DNA of 29,944 nucleotides from Welwitschia mirabilis. Lineage: Eukaryota; Gnetophyta; Gnetopsida; Welwitschiales. Within the stretch, counting starts at the first letter, position 1. Every line of letters begins with the position of its first letter. A model generated the notes under the pieces. The model saw nothing but the letters and a program-made list of their open reading frames with translations. It had not been told where the DNA came from and ran no database searches. Of the stretch, positions 12,801 to 22,711 are shown piece by piece. Both the position numbers and the translations under genes were made by a program. The stretch lies in the NCBI GenBank assembly GCA_051453625.1, contig JBOZIK010000001.1, positions 233,446,506-233,476,449 of the forward strand, in the 5' to 3' direction.

Positions 12801-14226
12801 ACATTCCCAAAGCATGTCTACAAGAATTATTTATTATGATGTGTTAATTATGTTTAAAAAAATATTCAAAATCTTTGATTAATGAGTGATTTGATGATTA
12901 ATAGAATCTTTTTTAATTCTTGATCTGATATAAATTAACCTTTTTTTAAAATAAAAGTTGCATTTAATCATAATTAATTGGCAATAATGATTAATTTCTA
13001 ATAATAAAAATTAACATCTTAAATTTGTGGCCTAAAAAAGAAAAGAAAAAAAAAAAGAAAGAAAATAGAAACCAGAACATTAATGCTAAAACCATTTTTA
13101 TCTACAAAATAAAAGGTAGATACATAAGATTTAGAACATTTCCTATTTGAGTTTTTCTTGTTCATATTTAAACTATAAAAGGAAATTTTATCTTTATGTG
13201 AATCTGTGAAACGTTAATAATAGCTAAATTCATTTTAAAAATTACATATTAAAGAGAAAAAAATGATAACTCATAAAATAAGTTAGAAATAATTTTTAAA
13301 AAAGTAGTCTCAATAGGTGTTTGATGTCTTTATTAAAGAAAATTAGTCAATTTTAGATTACAATTTTAAGCCTCAAGTTGAATTATCAATCCCCAATTTT
13401 AATGACTTAAATGATAATTAATTAGTTGGAAATAAAATTAAAAAATAGTTTGCATTATATTTTTAATTTTAAATTTTAATTTTAGCTGTGAATGCTTACT
13501 TGTAATCTTAGATGTCTACATCCATTTTTTAATCTAACAAAGATAAAAAATAAAGATTTGTACATAAATCTTAACATCAAATTAAGAACCTATACTATAG
13601 TAATGGTATGATGGATATAGTACTCTTTTATGTGTTTTTAATGTATAAAACCATCTCTAATTGCATTCTTTATAGAAAAATCATTTTTTAATTTTTAAAA
13701 GAACTTATACAAATTGCTGACTTTGCATTAATTTGATTTGATTTATGTGTTAATTTTTATGAAAATTTTTATTTTTAGATGGTTTCAATTTTTGTGCTAG
13801 TCCCAATCTTAAATACTACAATGTGTAATTATTAATTAGGTTGAAATCCTAAGGGGTTGTAATGATGAATTATTGAAAAAATTTAACAAAATCTATATTA
13901 CTACATTTAAGAACTACATTTACAAAAACAGTTATTTTGTAGTGAGAAAGAATGCCTTCTTTGAAAAGTTGTGTAATGTAAAGTGACCTTTGGAAGATGT
14001 TGAAAGGACCCTTAGGTGGATCCAGTTAAAATGGAGGCCACGCATTATGGTAAACAAGAGTGCACCCCTAAAAAATTGTAATTAGAGTCTTAGATGGTAG
14101 TTAATCGTTATTAATGTTCATCAATCGAAGGTGAATCCTAACCTTTCTTAGGTGGTTATTATTATTAATGAAGAGTAATGTTATCTTATTAATTTCCTTT
14201 ACTTATTTTCTATATTAATATTAAGT
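9891..14226. other. AT-rich intergenic DNA, nothing recognised
   Basis: More than 4 kb of very AT-rich DNA with stops in all frames. It includes an A/G-rich low-complexity run at about 13036-13063. Slightly GC-richer sequence at 13980-14080 suggests an old retroelement fragment, but no motif could be identified. Confidence 0.5.
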
Positions 14227-14294
14227 ACAAATGACATGTTAGATAATGTTATATATGAATACAAATGACATGTTAGATAATGTTATATATGAAT
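14227..14294. repeat. Perfect 34-bp tandem duplication
   Basis: Positions 14227-14260 and 14261-14294 are identical 34-bp units starting ACAAATGACATGTTAG. Identity between the copies indicates a young duplication. Confidence 0.92.
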
Positions 14295-14644
14295 AATTAA
14301 AATGTTCATAGTTGGAATGTGGTGATTCATATTAAAGTTGTATTGGAACCCTACTTGTTAAATAAGTTCCTATAGTGTTAACCGCTACATGTTAAAAATT
14401 CTTTAAAAGAAATTCTTACAACATTTCTTTAATGATGCTTAAGGATATTTCATCATTAAACTCAGTTAAATAATTTTTCACTTATAAGAGGACACAAAAG
14501 ACTTTGTTAGCTAAGCTCAAATGAAGTTTGATAAACATGAAAAGGAAGAAAGTTACATCAAGACGAATTTGAGGTAATAAGTGTAATAAAAACCACATTG
14601 AAGATGAAAATTCAATGATGAAATGAAAAAATGAAGAAGGTTAA

Positions 14645-14658
14645 CTCTATTTATAAAA
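14645..14658 (-). promoter_or_regulatory. Possible LTR-type TATA box, minus strand
   Basis: The minus strand reads TTTTATAAATAGAG, followed by pyrimidine-rich sequence, much like the element at 111-100. No gene lies downstream. It could be a remnant of an LTR promoter. Confidence 0.25.
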
Positions 14659-14879
14659 GCAAGAAGAATAATTATTTTGGATGTGGATCCCATTTACCAC
14701 ATCATTAGCTAGATAAATAATAGTATCAAAGATGATCTAAGAATAAGCTAAGGTTCTTACTTAGTTTTAAAACTCATTTCTAATCTAAGTATTCACAAAA
14801 AAAAAGTTTTATTATTATTCAAGTAATGGCATAATATGTTTTGTCTTCATAATGGTTACCCTCCTATTGCTTAAGCATA

Positions 14880-15660
14880 TGGTTTTTCCAAAAAGGCATT
14901 TTCACTATTGATACAAGTAATCCCAAGATTTCCCTCTTGTTAAGGGTGTCTCAATATTACTTAAGTTTAAAGTCTCTTCCTTTTTAGCTCTTAAAGAAAA
15001 ACCACCTTGCTTAAAAGGATACTTTACTATGGTACTATTGGTTAACATCCTTCTAAGGATTTTTTTCTTTTTAAGGAATCTGTTAGTATTGTCTAGATGC
15101 TTTTTGACCTTGGTTGAATATTGTCTTGTGGTTCCCATTTCATAGGAAGCATTCCACTATCAGAAGCATTAGTCCATTAGTCTTCATCTCCTTAGGTAGT
15201 GTCTAATTATTAAAGAATGATCTACAACATTAAGTAATGAAATTAGGAACTTCTTTTATCTTTAAAAATGATTCATTTAAGTTACTTCACTATTGATGAA
15301 ACTACTCTTAGTGACTTCGTTCTTCTTAGTGGACAATCCACTGTTTGTGACAACATAAAAGATATGTTAATATACTGAATCCTTGTATCCTATAGGATGC
15401 TTCATTACCAAGAATGATCATATTTTAGAGTTTCCTTCACCTAGGTAACTATTCACTATTTTTTAGTTCTATTCTTTTAGTCAAAACTTTCTAAAGGATT
15501 TTCTTCATCTGTTGGATGATGTTTCATTATTCTCTTACTTTCAATTTCAGGTTAGAACATGTTGTAGATGGCTTTACTTATCGTAGGAGATGTTCCATTG
15601 TTAATACAAAGTGTTATGAGGTCTCCCTTTTCCTAAGGGGGATATCTTTTGCTAGAATAG
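14880..15660 (-). repeat. Degenerate short-period repeat array, inverted copy
   Basis: A loose motif of the form CTTAGGAnATGTTCCACTATT recurs about every 45-70 bp. Clear units lie near 15145, 15190, 15325, 15390, 15440, 15510, 15575 and 15632, and weaker ones near 14890, 14940 and 15010. The reverse complement of the best units (TGGAACATCTCCTA near 15580) matches the unit of the array at 25820-26910 (TGGAACATCCTAAATG near 26278), so both belong to one family in opposite orientation. A 77-codon minus-strand open frame at 14905-15138 lies inside the array and looks fortuitous. Confidence 0.55.
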
Positions 15661-16130
15661 ACATTTTTTTTTTAAACATTTTTAACAAGAAGTAGGATTA
15701 TTCCATTTGCTATGCTTGTCATTTTAGTAGAAAATGACCTCCTTTTTCTATTAATGAGGATTATGTAAATCTTACAAATTTATTTCAAATTATTTATTAA
15801 AAAAAAGTCTATACTTGTCAACAAGAGAAACATGTGAAAAGGACGTTTATGCTTCTTCTTTTTTGTTTCTATATCAAAATGACATTACTGACCCATGAAA
15901 CATAAGACGAAAATAGTTGACATATTTATAGAATTTTGACTCCAAAGTAGCAAAGAAACAAAAGTAAAAAGCAATCATTTAATCAATCTACAAACAAAGC
16001 TATAGAAATAAAAAAAAAATCCTCTTAAGATTCTCTAGGACCCTATCCCCCTAATTAGCTCCAGTCATCAATTGAGCTCAAACCCTATAAGAATTAAGGG
16101 TTTTGCCTTGTGGTTGGGAGTTGAAATCTC
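15661..16130. other. AT-rich spacer before the UGT-1 repeats
   Basis: No gene is seen. From about 16086 the block CTATAAGAATTAAGGG recurs 44 bp later as CTATAGGAATTAAGGG (16130-16145), a small direct duplication that leads into the next repeat. Confidence 0.5.
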
Positions 16131-16136
16131 TATAGG

Positions 16137-16251
16137 AATTAAGGGGTGTGGGGACATTAAACCAACCAAATCCTATACAATCCTTGTGATAGTAGACATG
16201 AAAATAAACCACAAGATACAACCAATACTTTTATGCTAGGCTGAATAACCT
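16137..16251 (+). repeat. Upstream member of a direct repeat flanking UGT-1
   Basis: The block begins AATTAAGGGGTGTGGG and contains AATCCTATACAATCC, TAGACATG, CACAAGATACAA and TATGCTAGGCT. The same order of blocks with substitutions and small indels occurs at 18538-18650 downstream of UGT-1. It could be the end of an old mobile element or a dispersed repeat that landed twice. Confidence 0.5.
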
Positions 16252-16267
16252 TCTATCTCATATTAAA

Positions 16268-16404
16268 TGAGGTGTATAAATGAAATGCACACAAGAAGTT
16301 TAAAATGTATATATGACTTGTCATCACCTCAACGTTTAAATGAGGTGTACAAATGAAATGCACACCACAAGTTTAAAATGTGTATGTGACTTATCATCAC
16401 CTCA
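16268..16404 (+). repeat. Two tandem 64-bp units with TGAGGTG...CACCTCA ends
   Basis: Unit 1 is 16268-16331 and unit 2 is 16341-16404, a 73-bp spacing. Each starts TGAGGTGTA and ends CATCACCTCA, so the ends are 7-bp inverted repeats. A third copy lies inverted at 29878-29940. The units end about 275 bp upstream of the UGT-1 start codon, close enough to affect its promoter. Confidence 0.8.
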
Positions 16405-16449
16405 ATATATGCGGTACACAAATTTAATGGGCTGGGATTAGCTTCTTCG

Positions 16450-16678
16450 ATTTTTAAAGGTCGGACCTTTTTAAGATCACACTCGGGTCTGTTTGAACTT
16501 CAGCCATCCGATAGAGAATTGGTGCCACACAAACTCCTCCATCGTTGTTCAGGACGTCTCTGGCATTCCACTGGAATACCAGACGCTTCTTGACTGTCCT
16601 TCCTCTTCGAGCTGGCGCCTGCTCTTCTTCTGCACTATATTCCACAAGTCTAGGAAGTAAGGAAGGATACGAGAGATT
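16450..16678 (+). promoter_or_regulatory. 5' flank and probable promoter/5' UTR of UGT-1
   Basis: Base composition changes abruptly from AT-rich to near balanced at about 16450, which marks the start of the UGT-1 gene unit. No convincing TATA box at a usual distance was found; a CTATATTCC at 16636 is too close to the ATG. Homology with the inverted repeat at the window end stops at 16449, just where this region begins. Confidence 0.4.
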
Positions 16679-18082
16679 ATGGAAGAGCAATTCGCAGGCC
16701 GCGTGGTAGTGTTACCTGCCTTTACGATGGGGCACTTCCTTCCGATGGTTGAATTCGCCAAGCGACTCTCCGCTCTCCACCACTTGAGTGTGACTTTCAT
16801 AGTTGCGGAGTGGCAGGTGTCTCGCGATGTTCTCTCTAAACACAGACGAGAGCTCTCCTCAAACAACGCGATCAATATCCGCTTCGTGGAGCTCCCTCCC
16901 ATAGAAGTTCCTTCGCACATCACAGATCCCAGAAAGCGCGTGATTGCCATTCAAGAGATTACGAAACCACTGCTGGAGGAGACCCTTCTCAGAGAACTCG
17001 AAGCCGCGCCGATTGCTGCTTTCATCACAGACTTCTTCTGTTGTCGCTTTTTTGAGGTGGCTCTCAAACTCCACCTGCGCATCTATGTCTTCTTTGTCTC
17101 GTCGGCGTCATTTCTGTGCCTGATGCGCTACGCTCCGACTCTCGCTCAAACCATCGGCTTGCCTATCAGGGACCTGCAGCGCACAGTCGAGATACCAGGG
17201 CTGCCTCCCATGCAAGCCAAAGATTTGCCTGATATGTTTTTAGAAGCCCGCCTTTGGAAGTCTTTCAGTCATAACTGTTATCTGCTTCCCAAGGCGCATG
17301 GCTTCCTCATTAACACCTGCCTTGAGATGGAAAAGCGGCAGCTGAAAACCCTTCAGGTCCACGAAGAAAACAAGGAGTATCACGCAGTGGGTCCTCTTAT
17401 CCAGTCCGCTCTCTTCGAAGCAGCAGAAGGAAAGCAAGTCGATGAGCGTCTGCTTTGGCAGGACTCGCAGCCCGCAAAGTCGGTGCTCTATGTCTCATTT
17501 GGGAGCCGGCTACAACTCTCACCAGATCAAATAACCGAGCTCGCACATGGCTTGGAATTGAGCGGGCAGAGATTCTTATGGGTGCTTCAGGAACCTCAAC
17601 TGCCATCGGTGCTGCAATCCGAAGAACACAAAGACGGCAAGAGCCTCTTGCCGGAGGGCTTCTTGAGCAGAACGCAAAGAAGGGGACTCGTAATCACAGA
17701 GTGGGCTCCGCAGGTGGCAGTTCTTTCACATCCGTCAACTGGAGGGTTCCTCTCTCACTGCGGATGGAATTCCACGTTGGAAAGCATTATGTGCGGCGTT
17801 CCGGTGTTGACGTGGCCGCAGGGTGCCGAACAGAGGATGAACGAGCAGATTTTGGTGAGAGAGTTAAAAGTGGGCGTAAGTTTGAGTAAAGAAAGTACAG
17901 CGGCTGTGAAAAGAGAAGAGGTGGAGAGCGCAGTGAAAGAATTGATGATGAATGAGCAAGTGCAAGAGAATATGAGAAGATTGAGCGAGGCAGCAAATAC
18001 GGCGGTGACGGAAGGCGGTAGATCGTTCGAGTCATTGGCTGCCGTCGCTGCGAGTTGGAAGTCAAAGGGGCAGAGCGCGTAA
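16679..18082 (+). CDS. UDP-glycosyltransferase UGT-1 (family 1, group E/UGT72-like)
   Basis: This 467-residue, intron-free protein has the usual plant UGT length and the two-domain GT-B layout. The N-terminal acceptor domain carries His19 (M-G-H-F), which in the family deprotonates the acceptor hydroxyl, and Asp118 (I-T-D-F-F), its expected partner. The donor domain has Y-V-S-F-G-S at 271-276. The 44-residue PSPG box runs from Trp342 to Gln385, with H-C-G-W-N-S at 360-365, Glu368 and Glu384-Gln385. The terminal Gln suits UDP-glucose, and Glu rather than Asp before it is common in group E. No signal peptide or membrane segment is seen, so a cytosolic enzyme is expected. The ATG is the first in frame and aligns with those of UGT-2 and UGT-3. 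Likely acceptors are phenolics or terpenoids, but these cannot be read from sequence. The gene is the first of three co-oriented paralogues. Confidence 0.95.
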   Translation: MEEQFAGRVVVLPAFTMGHFLPMVEFAKRLSALHHLSVTFIVAEWQVSRDVLSKHRRELSSNNAINIRFVELPPIEVPSHITDPRKRVIAIQEITKPLLEETLLRELEAAPIAAFITDFFCCRFFEVALKLHLRIYVFFVSSASFLCLMRYAPTLAQTIGLPIRDLQRTVEIPGLPPMQAKDLPDMFLEARLWKSFSHNCYLLPKAHGFLINTCLEMEKRQLKTLQVHEENKEYHAVGPLIQSALFEAAEGKQVDERLLWQDSQPAKSVLYVSFGSRLQLSPDQITELAHGLELSGQRFLWVLQEPQLPSVLQSEEHKDGKSLLPEGFLSRTQRRGLVITEWAPQVAVLSHPSTGGFLSHCGWNSTLESIMCGVPVLTWPQGAEQRMNEQILVRELKVGVSLSKESTAAVKREEVESAVKELMMNEQVQENMRRLSEAANTAVTEGGRSFESLAAVAASWKSKGQSA

Positions 18083-18310
18083 CGACGATATGAGGTGTTT
18101 GTCTCTTTGATAGAATGCTGTAGTAGCATTAGCCGTATGTAAAAGGAGTTGATGAGGGAGTGCCAGATCGGATGACCACGTTGCCCACCGCAAAAGTAGT
18201 CCGTCGCGGGTGTGGCAACGACCAAATACATATTTTAAGAAATTCTGATGCCGCTTCAGAGGTCCTCCCGTACGAGGGGAAGAGGAAGGGATAGAGCGCA
18301 TCGATTAAGA
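18083..18310 (+). other. 3' flank/3' UTR of UGT-1
   Basis: GC-rich sequence continues about 230 bp beyond the stop codon, then drops sharply to AT-rich DNA at about 18310. This is consistent with the transcribed 3' region or the edge of the original duplicated block. No canonical AATAAA was found. Confidence 0.45.
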
Positions 18311-18537
18311 ACATTACAAAACGTGGTTTAACTTTTAGATTTTAAAATTTTTAATATTAATTTTTAAAGGCCATTCACCTATTTTAATGTGGTTGTAGTC
18401 ACAGTAAATTTTAGAACATATATAAGAGCGGCATGTGAAAGATTTTTATTAATTAATTTTTATTTTTAAATATAAGGATTAATTAATGCTATTAAATTTG
18501 GTGTTATTTAATGTTTTAAAATGGTATATTTGATAAG
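18311..18537. other. AT-rich spacer
   Basis: Sequence dominated by A/T runs with no coding or repeat signal recognised. Confidence 0.5.
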
Positions 18538-18650
18538 AATTAAGGGGGTGTGGGTAGGCCTAACTAAATACAATATAATCCATATAATGGTGGGCATAGA
18601 CATAGCCTCACAAGACACAATCTTATTTCTATGCAATGCTAAGATTTCAT
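18538..18650 (+). repeat. Downstream member of the direct repeat flanking UGT-1
   Basis: It begins AATTAAGGGGGTGTGGG and carries AATACAATATAATCC, GCATAGACATAG, CACAAGACACAA and TATGCAATGCT in the same order as 16137-16251. The divergence shows that the pair is old. Confidence 0.5.
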
Positions 18651-18871
18651 AGTCATCATTAAAAAAATTAGTAATAATAAATAAATAAATACATATTTGA
18701 AATGTAACATTTGTTTGATTAAATTATGGTTTTCTTGTCATCAAGACAGTATTTTAGTTACAATATCGGGATGTTTAACTTCAAACTTTTAGTGACTATA
18801 CTTCTAAGTAAAAGAAGAGCCATGATGATTACTTAAAGGAATGGTTTAATTATGCCTAGAGCTTCATAGTC

Positions 18872-18958
18872 TGCCAAGTGAGGCATCCAAAGGTTTGAAC
18901 TCACAACTTTTTAAATAAAGGTGAGTGTCCCACCAATTAGAGTACCATCTCATTGGCA
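18872..18958 (-). mobile_element. tRNA-derived SINE-like element, minus strand
   Basis: Read on the minus strand, the element has paired ends (TGCCAA...TTGGCA) like an acceptor stem. An A-box-like TACTCTAATTGG is close to TRGCNNARNNGG, and about 30 bases later the B-box-like GAGTTCAAACC is close to GGTTCRANNCC. These are the internal RNA polymerase III promoter elements of tRNA genes and tRNA-derived SINEs. It is too diverged, and has no proper anticodon arm, to be a working tRNA. The body and tail of a SINE were not delimited. Confidence 0.6.
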
Positions 18959-19750
18959 TAGTTACAATTAATAGTCGTTAGAAGTTTCAAGCTTCACATC
19001 CCTTTAAAAATTAGAATAATTTCTACATATTCATATTAATAGGCTCTGCAAATGAGGCTTGCCATGGGTTCTACATATGGAAAGTAAAATAATTTACTTT
19101 TAAAATTACAAATATCATCTTACATTGCTTTATAAATGATAGAAAAATGCTAGCATTTGTTTTCTTGGGCTACTTCTTGATTGTAATCTCTGAGATGATT
19201 TTTTTAATTGTTACCTTATGGAGAATTTCCAAATATGGAATCAAGATATAATAAGAAATTTTGGGAGCTTCTGGGATTTATGAATAAGTAATAAAATGTG
19301 GTTAGATTAATTTTGTTCAAATATAAAAGTTTTATTAATATCAAGGAATACGTATTTATGGAATGCATATAAAACTTATTATATGATTAATTACCTCAAG
19401 CTTATTGGTTTTTGAAAACTTAATATTTAATACTTTTTTCCTTAGAGAATTCATTGCATTTTTAAGAGTGCAAAGAATGCATTGTGCTTTTGATGAAGCG
19501 ATCTGCTATCTAACAAAATTATTGGAAATAACGAAGGCATCTTTTGATAATATAAGTGTTATATCAAAGACTATTTTTTGAAGCTTGCCTAAGATTTAGC
19601 TAAATTTTTAATTCAAGGTTGTAACAATTAGTTGAAAGGATTGAGGAAATATGTGAATCTAAGTAATATAATAACTATAGAGAAAAAGACTAACTATTCC
19701 TTAGTTGTAATAAAAAGAAGAAGAAAAAGAAAATAGTTAAAAGTGAGAAG

Positions 19751-19804
19751 ATGTTAATGATATATCAATGCTTCCTTGACGAGGTGATTGTGAGTTTGAT
19801 TCTC
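19751..19804 (+). mobile_element. Weaker tRNA-like SINE remnant, plus strand
   Basis: The stretch ends in a B-box-like GAGTTTGATTCTC (19792-19804). It is preceded at tRNA-like spacing by a degraded A-box-like TTAATGATATATC and an anticodon-like CCTTGACGAGG. It is followed by an A-run. This is compatible with a decayed SINE head but is only suggestive. Confidence 0.35.
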
Positions 19805-20689
19805 AAAAAAGTCTTTCAACAAGAAGAGGGAAAAAACATCTTCGTTTTTCCCTCCTTATATTAAGGAAAGCATCATAACCTTCCAAAAATAAAAAAGGAA
19901 AAAAAACTTTAATAGATAGAAGTTCTTGGTAAAACTTCTTTTTGAATATATTGTTAGCTTCCAAAAAACAAAATATCAATAACCCTAAAGAGATAGTAGA
20001 TTCCATAGAATAAATCAAAAAAAAAAAAAAAAGAAATAGCATAAAAGATAGAAATGAAAGAATCTTTTCGATGATATGATCAAAGTAGCAGTTCATCTTG
20101 AAGATTTAAAAAATCAATGAGATCGTAAAATGGCATCTTATATTTTGACTTAGCATAAAACGAATGAGTGTAAAATTCACCATTTTACCTCAAATATAAA
20201 AAAGTAAATAGAATCTTAAAATAGCATCTTCTTTTTCGAATAAGAGTAAAAATTGACACCTTGCCAATTGAGTTTAAACAACTCTTTTCTATTTATAACT
20301 TATTATATTTTATTTGAGGCTACAAGAAAATGAAAGGTAGTCCTTATTATTGGCATGAGAAGTTATATTCAGGATTTAGTAGAATTAATTGCTAAAAAAG
20401 TGTGATGTAAATTACAAATAGCAGGGTGGATTGTTAATGAATTAGTCTAGTATAATCTAAAGACTTAAAATGTCTGAAATTTTGAAATAAAAATATGATT
20501 TAGAACTTTTTCATTAAAGATGTACCAAAATAAAATTTCATTAATTGAAAAATAATTGGAACTTCTCTAGCAATAACAAGGAATTTTGTATATGAAGAAA
20601 CTATTTAATATTGTAATTATTGATTAATAAAAAGAATATATTGCTATTATGGAATGTAGTACCTTAGGTATTCTAACAATTACCTTAGT
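19805..20689. other. AT-rich spacer, nothing recognised
   Basis: Low-complexity A-rich DNA, including a poly-A run near 20019-20032. A 97-codon minus-strand open frame (19803-20096) is rich in Phe and Leu simply because it reads A-runs in reverse; it is not credible as a gene. Confidence 0.5.
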
Positions 20690-21113
20690 TCATGCAAATT
20701 GTGATCTAGGCTCAATTTATCTCTCTTTGTCAACCACATTATCCTCAAAAAATGGAAGGATCAAACCCCCCTTTTTTTTTGGGTTAAGAAGTTAATATGT
20801 GGAAAATCATATCACATTTACTAGGACCACTAATTTTCTTAGTCGATTGAAAACCCATGAGTGGCCCTTATTAATCTACAGGCTAGTTACCAAATGTTCA
20901 TGTCTCACCTATGATTCATACCTTGGATGTTGAAGTTTGCAATTGGTTGCATCTTGAATACATGGATATGAAAAACTGGATTTTATTACATAAAAAGTTG
21001 ATGTTACCACATTTTACATGTAACAAATATGGCATGTTATAATTTTTTTTTAAAAGAATATCTAAAACTACTAAGATAGACCCACATTTCTCCTTCACAT
21101 GTATAAATCTCAT
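20690..21113 (-). mobile_element. Probable Ty1/Copia RNase H and pol C-terminus remnant
   Basis: On the minus strand, frames joined across a shift give a C-G-N-I-N-x-L pattern near 21010 and then N-P-V-F-H near 20975. This resembles the LWCDN...NPVFHARTKHIE motif of Copia RNase H. Near 20725, R-D-K-L-S-L resembles the F-x-x-L-R-x-K-L-G/S block at the end of Copia pol. The order and spacing fit, but the sequence is badly decayed and no RT or integrase was recognised beside it. Confidence 0.4.
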
Positions 21114-21657
21114 GTTTTATAAACATGCAAATATAAATGTCACTGTAGAACCCTACTCTTCATGAAATTCATTTTTTTTCCATGTCTATAATAGCACATT
21201 TTAAAGAAAAAGAATAAAGAAAGGAGGCTTAGTTATTACACCCTTAACATGACATCACTATTTAAACATACAAATTCAAAAACTTTTGTAATGACATAAC
21301 AGGCATTAAACATAAAATCATAGGTTCACTACCATGTGACTTAATTTGATGAAAGAAAATTTGTCATTTGATCCACATGAAATTCTAAAATGTGTTGAAA
21401 TAGATTATATGATTGATTACAAGTTGTAGACGTTCTTTTGCATAACTCCTGAATGATTAGGCAATCCTTATTAAAGTATAATAATAATCATAATAAAAGA
21501 AATTTAATTAGTTAAACTTGGTGAAAGAAATTTCTAAGTATTTTATTTATGATATTTAACCAAAAAATTATTAATTAGGATGGACTCCAAAAATTTTATT
21601 TTATCAAAACAAAAAGTATCATTAGAAATAAATGGATTGGTGAATAGATTCAATAAT
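21114..21657. other. AT-rich spacer, nothing recognised
   Basis: No protein motif or long open frame is visible. It may be further decayed retroelement sequence. Confidence 0.45.
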
Positions 21658-21771
21658 ACATAAGGAAATAGTCTAAAAAAAATAAAGTAGAATGACCAAA
21701 AACAAAAATAGGAAACATAAGGAAATAGTCTAAAGACAATAATGTAAAATGACCAAAAACAAAAATGGGAA
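21658..21771. repeat. 57-bp tandem duplication
   Basis: ACATAAGGAAATAGTCTAAA starts at 21658 and again at 21715. Both copies continue to AATGACCAAAAACAAAAAT and differ by only a few bases. Confidence 0.85.
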
Positions 21772-22189
21772 CAAAGCTGTAGTTAAAAGGTTTATGTCAT
21801 TGCTACAAAAACAATATCAAATGCTCTCGATTTATATTAATTTTTTTACTTAAACATAAAATTGAAAAGCTACATTTTATAATATATTATATTTATTTTT
21901 CATAGAATTTGAAAATTATAATAAATTATTTATCTTGATTACATTTATAATTAAAAAAACATAATATTTTACATCAAATAACTCATTACACTTCCTTAAG
22001 AAGTTATTTTCTTGATACCAACTACAAATCACCAAACGGCCTTTTTTCTTAACGGAGTAACTGTGGGGAATGTTATCCTACTTGATGTAGGGATCGAGGT
22101 CCTACCATAGTGCCTAAGGAGTTTTCTAGACCAGCTTTCCTGAAAAAATCTTTAAAGTATTTAATGCCAAAAATATTAAAATTTCTTAA

Positions 22190-22711
22190 ATGGGTCATTA
22201 AAATCGTGTGGCAGCACCGACAACAGGCCGTGACACAGCGAGCGATGGCGTCTGATTGACGCGGCTTCTTGTTTGAACTTACGGCCTTTAAACATTCAAA
22301 GCGTAGAGGCTGCAGTCTCACAGAATGCCATCCGGGAAAGGTCGACCCAGTCTTTACAAAGACGAAAGTTCTTACGTGGAGGCATTCGTTGGGAATACGG
22401 TGCTGTATGTTCCTATTACGCCCCTCAATGACGCACGACCCAATCAGACGGGCTGTCCTGCGTTTTATGTGCGTCAGAAACATCTACATTCCGACAGCCC
22501 TTCCAAGTTGTGGGTGGGAGTTCATCCTCTGCTTGTCTGCTTCTGCACACCTCTCCATACCACGTACTCTGTCGGATCCTCAGTATACCTTCCGTAGTTG
22601 CGTGCTCCACACTCCTACACCAGGGAGCCTCTCCGCTGCTTCTTCATATATCCGGTCTCCTTATCTTTTCTACCGTGCCGAGAGTCGGGAGAGCCGCGTG
22701 GAACGGAGACG
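22190..22711 (+). promoter_or_regulatory. GC-rich promoter and 5' UTR of UGT-2
   Basis: Composition shifts from AT-rich to GC- and CpG-rich at about 22200, roughly 500 bp before the start codon. A CCAAT box lies at 22440-22444, and an ACGT core in TTACGTGGA near 22372 could bind bZIP factors. No clear TATA box was found. In the UGT-2 frame a TAG at 22595-22597 interrupts the leader, and no ATG lies between it and 22712. Confidence 0.45.

Noticed and set aside
14905-15138. 77-codon minus-strand open frame
   Set aside because: It lies within the degenerate repeat array, is Lys/Thr-rich and matches no family I know; it is likely chance.
16631-16645. CTATATTCC as the TATA box of UGT-1
   Set aside because: It lies only about 40 bp before the ATG, which would leave an implausibly short 5' UTR.
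19803-20096. 97-codon minus-strand open frame rich in Phe and Leu
   Set aside because: Its composition follows from reading A-runs in reverse; it has no recognisable domain despite an apparent hydrophobic stretch.
22598-22711. N-terminal extension of UGT-2 by 38 residues
   Set aside because: The codon at 22598 is TTG directly after a TAG, not ATG. The extension has no counterpart in UGT-1 or UGT-3, and the ATG at 22712 has a strong context identical to that of UGT-3.
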